Source of the DNA: Isoetes taiwanensis
Taxonomy: Eukaryota; Streptophyta; Lycopodiopsida; Isoetales; Isoetaceae
Direction of reading: 5' to 3'
Length of the DNA stretch: 64,000 nt
NCBI GenBank assembly: GCA_021234155.1
Contig: JAJEKV010000331.1
Location: 1 to 64,000, forward strand
The notes beneath the pieces were generated by a model. The model made no database searches, was not told the origin of the DNA, and worked only from the letters and a program-made list of their open reading frames with translations. Positions 44,868 to 55,094 of the stretch are shown in pieces (position 1 is the stretch's first letter; the number at the start of each line of letters is the position of its first letter). The position numbers were made by a program, and so were the translations under genes.

Positions 44868-45470
44868 TTGTTGAGAAAGGCAGCTCAGAGGGAAAAACAC
44901 AGGTCAGAAGGCCTTTCTCGACTCGCGAGTCGAGAAAGGCAACCAAAGTTTAAAAACGCAGTTTTAGGGGTCAAGGCCTTTCTCGACTCGGCGCTGAAAG
45001 CGAGAAATGCACGTGCTTTTGGGATCGAAGGCCTTTCTCGACCGCGGTCGAAAGGCAAACACGCGAAACGCGGGGCTTTAGGGATCGGGGAGGCCTTTCT
45101 CGGCTTCGCGAGTCGAAAGGTAGTTCAAACCCGTAAACGCGGGTTTGAGGGGAAGGCGTTTCTCGACTCCTTGAGTCGAGAAAGGAAGCTCAGCGAAAAA
45201 TCACCGGGTTTTAGGGTCAAGGCCTTTTCGACTCAAGCGAAAAACGCAGTTTTAGGGATCGAAGGCCTTTTCGACTTCCTGGTCGAAAGGCGGTTCAAAG
45301 CCGTAAACGCAGGTTTTAGGGGTCAAAAGGCCTTTTCGACTTCGCGAAAGTTGAGAAAGGCTCAAAAAGCGAAAAATGCAAGTTTGAGGGCCTTTCTCGA
45401 CTTCGCGAGTCGAAAAAGGCAACTTCGAGTAAAAAAGAAGGGCAATTTCAAAGCTCGAGTCCAGAGAAGG
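44868..45470. repeat. Minisatellite of palindromic units, about 60-70-bp period, 9-10 copies
   Basis: Each unit has a dyad built from GGCCTTTCTCGACT and its reverse complement around a CGCG-type centre, then a spacer containing AAA(A)CGCAG(G)TTTTAGGG. Dyads occur near 44911, 44974, 45030, 45092, 45154, 45220, 45264, 45330 and 45389. The 30 bases 44911-44940 are a perfect palindrome. The 205-codon frame across the array encodes only repeats of the unit (E-G-L-S-R-like), and unit lengths are not multiples of three, so I do not call it a gene. GC content is higher than in the flanks. Confidence 0.9.
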
Positions 45471-45855
45471 TCGGAAAATGAATAACCTTCAAACATCCTA
45501 TGTATTTTCTATGAAAAAATACCCTTCCCATAAATTTCCTACGTATTTTCCATGAAAATAGACCCTCCCCATGTATTATCTAATGGACACATATCCAATG
45601 GACCCTCCCCTTTCTAATGGACCATACCATATAGCTATATGAAGAGGGGACCATTGGGCTCACATTTAGCTATGTAAAGAGTAATGCCTAATGCACATGT
45701 AAATAGCAACATATGCAGGAAATAGAAGATGCCATTGGCCACCGAACACGTTGATCACAATTAAAGTTGAAGCACATGCAGACTTGCAAACTAAAATTTC
45801 AAACTTGCAGCATTTGAGAGCAAACTTTGTAACTAGTACTTCATAATACCTACAG
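45471..45855. other. Spacer between minisatellite and RING gene
   Basis: Contains a small direct repeat (CCTA(T/C)GTATTTTC(T/C)ATGAAAA at about 45498 and 45539) and repeated AATGGACC words (about 45583-45655). It may include the promoter or upstream introns of the following gene; no TATA box could be assigned. Confidence 0.4.
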
Positions 45856-47329
45856 CTGGGAATTGCCCATTTATAGATGGAGTCTCAGGTTGTTTGGTTT
45901 GTGGCATGGCCTTCTGTGTAGATTAGTCCTTGTATGTCCAATTATCTTGTGGTCACAAATTTCATCTCTTCTGCTTCCACAAGTGTATAGAGAACTTGCA
46001 ATGTTACATGTGCAAAATAGATGTACCTAAAGATCTTTATACAGAATTGGATTATCTGATTGTACCCGACATTGTTAATATTGAAGATGAAGATACTAAC
46101 AATGCCAGTAAATTAGCTTCTACAGAGTTTGATGATGAAGATTTTGAATACACCAGTCCACAGAAATTAGAAGTGAGCAGACGTCCTTAAACGCATGATG
46201 TTGCTAAAAGACAGTTAGGTAAATTATCTCCCACATACCATTGATAGCACCTGCCAAAATACTTCCTTTACTTTAACTATTATCAGGAAATAAGAGGAAG
46301 AAGCAGCAAGATAGTGGTGCTGCATGCTCAAATATGGAGGCTCCAGTTCATATTTCTGCCTTGGGTTAGTATCTAACTTATATCTTGCAATCAGTGTTAA
46401 AATCTGACCTGCTTTATGTTTGGCAAAGATGGTTTGCTGGAGAAGAGTGAAAAGAAACATGTAAGTGCTGCTGAATGCTCGAATAGTGATGGTCGAGCTG
46501 GTAATAATAATGCAAGTAAGTTGTTGACACATTTGTATTTTTTAAGTTCTTGATTTCTATTTGAATAATGTTCCTCTCTTGCAGCAGATGAAGATGCACA
46601 TGAAGATGCACTACCAGATGGTCAGAGTTGTCCCAAAACTCTGCAACAAGAGGAAGCCAAAGAACCTAAGTTTGTTAAGTTGGGAAGGAAGAGGACTCCC
46701 AAACGTTTTCTGTTTTCTGCTACAACAAAACCTAGTAAGCCAAAACATGTAAAAGGCAAGGGGAAAAAAATGCTGGAAAGAAGATCGAGAAACCTGAGCT
46801 AGAAGAAACCACAAATCCCGCACTTTCTTAAACCCTCAAAGAAGCTGTTAAAGAAACTCAATCCGTCAAAGAAACTCAATCAGAAACGGACAGAACTTCA
46901 GGCATAGGTAATGTATTTCATTTCTAAATATGTCTTCTAACTTAGCTAACATGTTAACTTTGCAAACCAGGTATAACTTCTAGCTTCAAGGTAGAATCTT
47001 GGAACTCCAGTCAGATTCACAACCTTTGGTTTCTCGGAAACTATAACTCTGAGTTCCAAAGCACGTTTGGTACTTTTCAAAACACATTTGGCACTTTTCA
47101 AATCCCACATGTATTGAACAACATGATCCCACATGTTTTCAAGGAACAACATGATCCCATTATTCAAGTTAATGCAGAAGTTCATGTCAATACAGAAGTT
47201 AGAACAACTCAAGCTGCTGCAGATGTTCAAATTCCTGAAGTTGTACCTAGTCTTCATGGCTCGGATACAAATACAGGTGACAGTGATGACGATATGACCT
47301 TGGCTCAGTTCACTAGATCCAAAGCTTGA
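45856..47329 (+). pseudogene. RING-finger protein gene, multi-exon, with an in-frame stop inside the RING
   Basis: After an acceptor-like CCTACAG the frame reads GCLVCGMAFCVD, a TAG stop at 45924-45926, then LSCGHKFHLFCFHKCI and LQCYMCKIDVP. Ignoring the stop, Cys-x2-Cys, CGHxFHxxC and Cys-x2-Cys are spaced as in a RING domain (zinc-binding, typical of E3 ubiquitin ligases). An acidic segment follows to 46190. Further exons have good signals: acceptor CAG before 46287, donor GTTAGT near 46366, donor GTAAGT near 46519, acceptor TCTCTTGCAG near 46585, donor GTAATG near 46910 and acceptor CAG near 46971. The last exon runs to a stop at 47327 and ends DSDDDMTLAQF. The middle exons are Lys/Glu-rich and frame changes are needed in them (TAA at about 46189, TAA near 46830). 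Either a pseudogene or a gene with sequencing errors. Confidence 0.6.
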
Positions 47330-49302
47330 CTTGTATTACAGCCAACAAAATATACTGTTACTCGCTTTAATTATGTCATGAATATGCAGCAATTTTGTCT
47401 TATAGATATGTGCAGCAAATTTTGTCTTGTAGATGTCCATAATGTCCTGCACCTATACAGAAGACACAACTATCAGTTATCCTTTGTTTTTCTCTATGTT
47501 TTGACCATGGAATACAACAGATTGATTTCTCCATGTCCAAAAATCACATTAACACACAATTGAAGTCTGAAACAATTTATCAATTTTGTTAATTTGGGAT
47601 TTTCAGGTTTGACCAAAAATCTTTTTGGAATTTTTTTTAACTTGATTTCCTATGATTTTGTAAGATTTTTGCTGCCGGAAAAACTTCTCGATACCCAAAA
47701 ATTGTAGAATTGGCTCCACAGTTATTCAGTCGAGAGGGCATATAGTGTGATGCCAACAGAACAAGCATGCAGCAAGGTTATTTTCTAAATCCTTTGGATT
47801 TTGGTGCGGTTGTGGCTTGATGGCAGAGATTTGGTGGAGCGAAGACAAATGACCATGGTCGGACGGATGATTACACGATAAGCATTTTTTTCTCGTTTTG
47901 TAACTTTGACGCGGGATTCTTCCAATTCTTGACAGTGGTATGTGGTTTTTATGAGCTTATTTTAGATTCCTTCCTTATAGCCTTTTTGTGTTTGAAGCTT
48001 CTTTTTGCAGAGGTCATTTTAGGCAAATAGAGGACGTTTTTACAAATAGGGAGGCAACATCGGTCATATTGGATTCTTTCCATTTTGATGTACACGGTAA
48101 GCATCTTTCTGTTTTGTAACTTTAGATATTGTAGAGTTGTTAGAAGGATGAATTACAAAGACGTTCATTTCTTTGCAAACTAGGTATGGAGCGTTTCTGC
48201 AAGAACAAACCTACAACTAAACTCCAATACGAATTTCTGCAAAATCCTTGGTAAGGTCTCTCTACATTTCATTTGCTATTCAAATATGGAAACACATGAT
48301 CTAAACATCATCGGGGCATAACTTTAAGCGAGGCATACATTTAAGCAAGTGTGTTGCTTTGGCTCTACCAATCAATCCATTCTATTCTATTGTATTTATG
48401 ATTTGGAGTCAACTAGGTTGCAAAAGAGCTCTCAAATTTTGGTTTTGTTCACGCTTCCTTTGGGTTTGTATCAGAGCTCTTCTTTGAAGTTCCATATTTG
48501 TCTTGCTAATGCTAACTAGAAGGAATCAGAAAGGTGATTTGTGCTCAGTCTTTTGTACTGCATTAGTATGCAATTAGGATTAAATTATGCAATTGGGATT
48601 AATGATGGTTTGTTTGCATGTTTTATCATAGGTAGCATTTACTCTTCTGTGCCAATCAACTTAAGAGAATGTGAAGCATGATGTTCTTCTTGACAGTTTT
48701 TATCAGTAGTTTTGGATGCTATCTCAAGATGTTTAGAACAATTTTGGAAAGAGCAACTCTCTGTTACGTCCTACAAGATAAGTTGGTTTTGATGGACAAT
48801 TCTGTTCAAGATCTTTCTAGCATTCAAATGCATGCATCTTTTACTTATTTTTATCTAGAATGGATTGATAATAGTGCAAAGATTCTGCGTTTTCCTCTAA
48901 TTCTATGTTTTCTCATCGGTTTATTGGATTTTCATTTGATTCTTGTGTTGTTATGATCTCTACTACCATATGTTCCAGCATTTTCTCATTATGTGTCATC
49001 TCTTCGACTATAATATCTCAAGGCACGGCCACCGTTGAGCACATGCCCCTCTTAGCCCTCTTGGAAATGATCTCGGGCTGCTATGCAGTGGGTATTCCAA
49101 AAATTGAGAATGTGGTTTCATTATGATTTGGAAATTTGGATTTCTGGGTTATGCTCCCTTGATTTTTGGCGGCATGGAGAGCATGAAAGACATCTGGTGT
49201 CTGAGCACTTTGGCCGCTTTGATTTGCACTGAAAACTACATCTTGCAATGTCGTTGAGCAGGTAGAACTTCCTATTTCTTTTTTTCTATCTTTCTGTAGC
49301 AT
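47330..49302. other. Intergenic or intronic host DNA up to the 13-kb element
   Basis: No domain-bearing frame. Donor- and acceptor-like signals are scattered in T-rich sequence, so this may be introns and UTR of neighbouring host genes. 48678-48956 is open and hydrophobic but unrecognised. Confidence 0.4.
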
Positions 49303-49307
49303 CATAT
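49303..49307. repeat. Target-site duplication CATAT, left copy
   Basis: CATAT precedes the 5' LTR (TGTGACG at 49308) and recurs at 62464-62468 directly after the 3' LTR (ending CGTCACA at 62463). Five-base duplications are normal for Ty3 integrases. Confidence 0.85.
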
Positions 49308-50938
49308 TGTGACGTTCCACGTATTCATACGGCCCACGCCACGTATGTATACGGGACACGCATAAATACACGCCAGCGCCACCCCCCTAAAGGTGCGCCA
49401 CCATGGGGGCATGGGCTCTAAAAAGGATTAAATTAGCTATGCTAATTTAACACATTAAAGATAATAACCTATAACTTCGGAAATTAAGATTAAATAGGTT
49501 TAATTAGGCTAATTACTGTTTGGGAAGGCGCCACCTGCACCAATCGATTGGGCAGCATGGGGGTTTCCAAGTTAGGCCGTCAACCTAACCCCTATCCCTG
49601 TGTGACTCCCTGAATTCGGCCAAAGGAGGAGCGGGAGCGGAGCGCCATCATACCCATCAGAGAGCCACCATACCAAGTCGACCCTGTGAAGCAAAAGCAG
49701 AACCCTCAACTCCCAAGAGATGGAGGCACCCCATGGTAACGAGTCCAGCCAGAATTCAGGTAGGTGGCTAGGATAGCCGTGAATTCTCGATAACGCTCCT
49801 ATTGGGCCTTGGTTGAGTTCGTTTCTCTGTTCTCTTTGTGTTTCAATCATAGAAACTAACCCTTGATTGTACAAGTAAGTTCTCTTTATATTCGATTCTG
49901 GTTCTTACTCTGAAAGGAGGGATTGTTAATTCTTTGTTTAATCTTACTCGAAATGGGGGGATTACGGGGTAGAGACCTCTTCGAACTGTATGGTCGTATG
50001 CTCCTAGATAGCCACCAGAGTCCTATTAATTGGCGGCTCAGGCACAAGAGCCCACGGGTCCTAGATGCTATGGTCCGCTTAGCACCGCACAAGGAACACA
50101 AAGTGGTGAAGTGGGGGTGGGGTCTTGCACTAACATAAAAGGCTCCCGAGACTCCTACAAAGGGCTAGGCCTCGATAGTCGGCCACGAGAGGGCCGGTAT
50201 GGGTGGGACACTCCCACTGGTGTAGAGGTGTGACCCGTATGGGGCACCTTTGCACTTTGAGTAGATTTAGGTGAGTAAGTGCCTGCACGGGATGCGGGGG
50301 TCGCCGATGCGCACGTATTCTCTAGCTCACCCATGGAACCATCGGGTGGATTCGAAGGGGACGCCCCCCGACCTGCCTTTATCGGACCAGCGCCATGAAC
50401 CCCGAGTAGGCTCGGAGGGTGATACCCCGAGCCATGCGTCTCCGAAGGCTATAGCTGGCCATAGCATGAATTGACCCATCCGCAAAGTGTGCATGTGAGG
50501 GCAGATGGAGTGGACAACCCTAGCCGATGTTCTATGCCAGCCAACGCCATGCCAAGACTTCGGTCTGCTGATCTCTTGAGGCCCACTGGCCTGGCCGATC
50601 CTCATTGAGTCCGAGCCGGGTAGAACCCGGGTTTGGGCGTTTTCTTAGGTTTAGATGCATATTCTATGCCAATGGTATTTGATGGATCGCCACCCCTTCG
50701 TGGTGGTTATTTATGTATAGTTGTGCCGCGGTGCTAACCCTTGTATTCATGCTTTCCGACGTAGGAGTCCCGTTGAAGGCGTGGGCGAATGACCCCTTCG
50801 TGTCCTTCTTTTGGGCATCATTTCATAGATGGCCCGAAATAGACGGAGGGCCCCTGCTCATGGTGAGATGATTGCCATGGGAGGGGAAAGTCCCCATGTG
50901 TATACGGTAGAGGGTCGATATATATTCGAGCGTCCGCA
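49308..50938 (+). mobile_element. 5' LTR of the chromovirus
   Basis: Starts TGTGACGTTCCACGTATTC and ends near CGTCCGCA (50931-50938), about 1.63 kb. Alignable end to end with 60849-62463. The first 100 bases are rich in ACGTA and TACG words and the 3' half is GC-rich. No reliable TATA box identified. ORFs here are not conserved between the two LTRs. Confidence 0.85.
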
Positions 50939-50960
50939 GTGGTAGAGCCATGATTTGGGT
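50939..50960 (+). promoter_or_regulatory. tRNA-Met primer-binding site (garbled)
   Basis: GTGGTAGAGCCATGATTTGGG directly follows the 5' LTR and resembles the initiator-Met site TGGTATCAGAGCC with TC missing before AGAGCC. Confidence 0.65.
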
Positions 50961-51214
50961 TGCCGAAATCATAGCACCGCCAAACACTAACTCGTATACG
51001 GTAGTTGTGGGCTGAGGCTAAGTCAATGTGTTGATAGTCCTCTTTGATGTTTGGCTTGGTGTTAGGTTAAATTAAGAAATTGTAGCTTTGAAGTGGAGGG
51101 CCCAAGATTGGAGGCCTAGCAAGTGTCAGAGGGTAGCTCAAATGACGAAGAGGGTGGTTCCATTGATCAGGGCGCACTCGAATTACCTTAGAACTGATCA
51201 ACTCTAGGCGAAAA

Positions 51215-52609
51215 ATGGTCAAGAGCAGCCCAAAACCAACCCGGGCGCGCTTTGCCTTTTGTCGCTTTGTAGTCAAGGTAGAAGAGCTAGAAATGCCGCC
51301 GGGCCCGAACCCGTCAGACCCGAAGTCAACGCTGGGCCCGCCAGTCAACTTCGGCGCCTTTGCCTTCGACGAACCCGGCCGAGGCGGAAGCATCGATAAT
51401 GCAGCCCGGCCCGAATCAGGTATGCCGTATTTCCGCCCGTATAATTATTTTTTTTAATAATAAAATTTTAAAGTTAATAAGAAAAATTTTGAAATTTTAA
51501 AAGTTGTCATTTGCTTTTTGCCTTCAGAGCCTCCAACCGCCTGAGCCGCCATCCGCCATCGCCACCAGACCTGACCTTGTTCTTGCGCCCTTGTGCCTCG
51601 AATCCCCTCGCCATCTCCTTCGCCGCCCGGCGCCTCACTATCTGCCTTCTTCCACCGTGAACGCCGCTATATGGCCATCACCAAGAGCCCGGATCCATCT
51701 ACCTTGAGCATCGTGGAGATCTACGCCATGATTGCCAAGCACATGGCTCTGAACCCAGCCCTTCATTGATATATTGTTGGATGAGCTGGTGAACAGGTTT
51801 GAGAACAACGATAGGATTCCATACCCTATCTATCACTTCTCAGAGCCATTCTTGATCCGGCTGAACCTTCGCATGACTCTCCTACACTATTGTTGAGCAA
51901 CCGACGACATGGTTATGATGCTCATCAAATTCTATCCTCCCGAGCAAGAAGGCCATACGAGGAGGAAGATATTAGGGGTAGGCCGACCGCGTCGTGGGTT
52001 TGGGCAGTGGAAGATGATCACCGGAGATTGAGCGGGCGATACTTGTGAGCTGTGGGGAAAGGAATATTGTGTAGATCCTGGGGATTCGCTTGTCATTGAT
52101 GGCGTATTATTGAGGTTCCCCATACCATGGCATGAGGGTTCCAACAGTTTGTATGGGGAGAAATCCCGATATCGAAGATAGAATATCCGACCACTATTCG
52201 GATAGATATCGGTCAGCGGCCACAACGGTACCAAGCTGAACTTAATCGCCCAGGCCGCTAACTCCTTTTTGCTCGTGATCCAAGAAGATCCGGAGGAGAG
52301 CCCGAAGAACGGAGAAGCTTGAGCGGGATGAGCTGGACCGCAAGACCGGGGCGGAACCACCAAGAGGGAGGTGCATCCGGGAGTGGGCCGGCCCAAACCC
52401 GACGATCGGGATCGGTAAGCAATCGGAGGAAGGGTCTAGCCCATAAGACCGCAGCCAAGACAAAGAGAAACCAAGGACCGGCTTCGGGGCTTTTGGGAAG
52501 AAGACAAGTCCGACCCGAGGCAAAGAAATGGTGGACAACTCCCGACCGGTTTGTCGGGCTAAGACGGTGCCAAAGACTAACGGGGTCGCTTCGCCAGGGC
52601 CCGGGGCAT
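51215..52609 (+). CDS. Accessory frame A: unrecognised GC-rich protein upstream of, and possibly fused to, the H3 domain
   Basis: A first GC-rich exon-like frame (51215-51419) ends at a donor CAG|GTATGC. An AT-rich 108-base segment (51420-51527) ends TTTTTGCCTTCAG, giving a textbook plant intron. Downstream, after a possible 5'-UTR-like stretch, a frame opens at ATG 51679 (AITKSPDPSTLSIVEIYAMI). Frame shifts then give DELVNRFENNDRIPYPIYHF, DSLVIDGVLLRFPIPWHEG and NLIAQAANSFLLVIQED. The segment just before the H3 domain is basic and Pro/Gly-rich (RAKTVPKTNGVASPGPG). I do not recognise a family. The peptide runs are non-repetitive and globular-looking, so the DNA was probably coding. Gag-like origin or a captured host gene are both possible. 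It is in the same orientation as gag and pol. Confidence 0.5.
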
Positions 52610-52906
52610 GAGAAGCCCCATAGGTACCGAACCTAAGACCGCGGCCTTCGCGGGAAATCCGCAAGTTCCAAGTCTCTGAGCTTTTCGATCGTGAAGCTGC
52701 CCTTCCAAAGGTTGGTACGAGATCGCGAGTTCAAGACCGATCTCCATTTCCAAACCTTTGTAATTTTGGCGCCCAAGAGGTGCTTTGAAGCCTACTTGGT
52801 AGCACTTTTTGGTGACGCAAATCTTTGCGCGATCCACGCAAAGAGGGTCACCATAATGCCTAAGGATTTGGCCCTCGCCCGCAGGATACGGGGGGAGCAT
52901 CCTTAG
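52610..52906 (+). pseudogene. Histone H3-like histone-fold domain inside the retrotransposon
   Basis: Reads EKPHRYR (the end of the H3 tail), REIRKFQ (start of alphaN, 52651-52671), KLPFQRLVR (alpha1), [16 protein letters not shown] (alpha2), [16 protein letters not shown] (alpha2/L2/alpha3) and LARRIRGE, with a stop at 52904-52906, at the exact place H3 normally ends. Across the core this is unmistakably H3, closer to canonical H3 (RRIRGE end) than to plant CENH3. The tail upstream lacks the canonical ARTKQTARKS sequence. At least two frame changes occur (near 52607 and 52690), and two or three residues are missing in alpha1, so this copy would not make a normal nucleosomal H3. Its position after the basic segment of frame A may mean a fused product. 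Origin: capture of a host H3 or H3-variant gene, or a lineage-specific element gene. Confidence 0.88.
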
Positions 52907-53084
52907 CATCTTGCGGGGCTCCGCAATTGTAAATATCTCCTTGTAATATTTAATAAAAACTTTTATTTTGAATTAAAAGAAATATAAAATAAAATGCTGA
53001 CGTCAGCCTCAATAAAAGGGTTTAAAAGGGGACTTTTAAAGATATTTCAAACGTTTCTCTTCCTCTCTCCTCCCTTCTAGCGCT
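52907..53084 (+). promoter_or_regulatory. AT-rich spacer with polyadenylation-like and promoter-like signals
   Basis: After the H3 stop an AATAAA (52952-52957) lies in A/T-rich DNA. A perfect 12-base palindrome GCTGACGTCAGC (52996-53007) contains TGACGTCA, the classical bZIP/CRE-type site, and is followed by AATAAAAGGGTTTAAAAGG and a pyrimidine-rich leader up to the ATG at 53085. The arrangement resembles the end of one transcription unit and the promoter of the next. Function is inferred. Confidence 0.45.
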
Positions 53085-54389
53085 ATGGCTGCCGCCGACC
53101 TTGCCGCCTGGTACCATGATAGAGAGAAATGGGATCCGCAAGTTCCCTTCGACATGCTGCGACCCCTGCTATGCCAACGCCTAGACCTCCTCGCCAATAT
53201 GCAGCGGCATCCGGATTACGCCGGATTCCTTGACTTCTACATGGAGGAAATGCTTCCTTGTGTATTCCTCTTGGGGATCCTCCCCAGCTGTATTTGAAGC
53301 GGGAGGTAGTCCGGCAGATGTTAGGCGGGGACACACACGCTTATGACATCTTGAAGGGGAAGCTCCGATGGGGTAAACACCTGCCAGTGGTCTAAAATCA
53401 GGGGCAGCAATATCTGGAAGTTACTTTCCTCATGGACCAATACATTGAGGATGAAACCCTTTCAGAGAAAAAGGGCAAACCGCCGAGTCTTCCGAGGAGG
53501 GGGATGATGAGCACATAGGTATGGGCGACTTTGCGTTGGAAACATTAGCGAAGGAGTTACCATCGCGGGGAACAAGCTATAGGTTTGGGGATTAGACGGC
53601 CTTCCAGCTATCTATCACCAAGGGCAAAGAGTACCTTCTCTTGATGATGTTATCCGGACGTATCACATGGTGGCCGGATTTAACGCAAGTGCAAAGACCA
53701 TGTACTTTTACGAGCTTGCGGAGTATTGTATGGATGATTTTATCGACTTCACTTCCACCGAAGCTTCCTCGGCAAAGAAATGCTGCCAGTTCCCGAGGGA
53801 GACCATAGAGCCCGGCGGAGACTCTATTACATGGGACGGGACTTCGTCGATGCGAGGCGGCCCGCCCAGCCTTCACCCGATGCCTTCACGGCTATGGGAC
53901 CTCACGTCCCAAACATCAATATGGTTCCCCCCTCAGACTCGGATGATGAGGGAGAGGATTTATATCATAATCCTGCGCATAACAAGGAGGAGCAACAAGA
54001 GCTTAAAGAGGAAGAAGTCCCCATGGACTTGATAAAGAAGTGGCTACATCCAAGACCCCGCAAGGGAAGGTCTTTGGGTAACCACCTCACCCGTTTCTTT
54101 TTGTCGACCTTTCCGACACGGGCAAGTCCTTTTCATAGCTCGAGATCTAGGGCCAGAGGCTGAAGCTTCATGGTGGGCCCTTCGTGCCCTCTCTACACTG
54201 GCCGGCCACAAGAAGCTTCCCTATCGTACGTTTACTTATGTACTTGTACGACGGGATCTCGCCCTGACGGCCTTGGGTCAGGATATTGCGCCTTGGATGG
54301 GCATGAAGCTCCTCACGGCCGCCCCATTGGCCGTTGCCTATCCACCGGAGGTTGCATTTGTTCGACCGCCACAAGAGACCACAGGGTAG
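53085..54389 (+). CDS. Accessory frame B: unrecognised, about 430 codons with frameshifts
   Basis: The start ATGGCTGCC at 53085 has a good plant context. Peptide runs in order: ADLAAWYHDREKWDPQVPFD, DYAGFLDFYMEEMLPCVFL, PQLYLKREVVRQMLGGD, MGDFALETLAKELPSRG, GLPAIYHQGQRVPSLDDVI, NASAKTMYFYELAEYCMDDF, an acidic stretch PPSDSDDEGEDLYHN and EEQQELKEEE, then WWALRALSTLAGHKKLPYRT and a stop at 54387-54389. At least four frame changes and one or two stops separate these. Aromatic-rich alpha-helical segments plus an acidic linker would suit a capsid-like or DNA-associated protein, but I see no signature motif. It is not the Gag of this element, which lies further on. Confidence 0.5.
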
Positions 54390-54670
54390 CTCTCTTTGCG
54401 ACACCTAATCGCCTCCACCACCTCCTAGGACCACGGATGAAGAGGCGGGACCTAGCTCCTAGACTAATTGTGCTACGTAATTTTTCTTATGTACATATAT
54501 ATGCGTGTCAATATGAGATTTTGGATTGGCAAATGTTTTAGCCATATTGAAAAACGGTGTACCTTATTTACTTGTTAAATACAATACTGTCTTGATAAGT
54601 ATAAGTGAATTGTTCTTTTTGTGACGTCCTCTTCAAAGCATTAAAGTTTAGAATATAGTGGAATTACAAA
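54390..54670. other. AT-rich spacer
   Basis: Between frames B and C; base composition drops abruptly to AT-rich. No feature seen. Confidence 0.4.
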
Positions 54671-55094
54671 ATGTTCTCTATTCATTCCAACTATGTTGCA
54701 GAGGAGACTATTTGGGAATATGAGGAGAGGATTACCGATATGGTTAGGAGGGACGATCCGGACCACCGCACAGGACTATGGCCAGAGATATGGTGAATAC
54801 CCAGAGTGGGATGAAGGCTATGAGATCGAACCACCGCCACCAGGAGAACCCTATGATCCTGACAAAGGGCTGGAGATAGTTAACATCCTCAGGGACCGAG
54901 CTTTCGAGGATCTGAAGATGACCTTGTGCCGTACCTGGGACTATTGGAATATGAGCAGGCACGAAGCTTTCGAGGACGCCAACGACCACCTTTGGCAACT
55001 CTTCTATGCTATGCGAAGGCTTTTCAATCTTCTCATTATCAGCCCAACATGGGAATACCACCCGGTGATTGTCCAAGCACGGGCACGCTTATAA
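54671..55094 (+). CDS. Accessory frame C: small unrecognised protein, about 140 codons
   Basis: ATG at 54671 gives FSIHSNYVAEETIWEYEER and then, after a frame change near 54770, GEYPEWDEGYEIEPPPPGEP, DRAFEDLKMTLCRTWDYWNM and ANDHLWQLFYAMRRLFNLL, with a stop at 55092. It is acidic, Trp/Tyr-rich, then helical. No known domain. Lies between frame B and gag in the same orientation. Confidence 0.45.

Noticed and set aside
44868-45485. 205-codon open frame across the minisatellite
   Set aside because: The peptide is only a translation of the repeat; unit lengths vary and are not multiples of three, so periodicity is at DNA level. No start context or domain.
52242-52664. Long minus-strand frames opposite the accessory region
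   Set aside because: They arise from high GC content on the strand opposite to coding-like frame A and the H3 domain; no motifs.
52610-52906. Calling the H3-like domain CENH3
   Set aside because: The core and the RRIRGE ending look like canonical H3. The unusual N-terminal tail alone is not enough to assign a centromeric variant.
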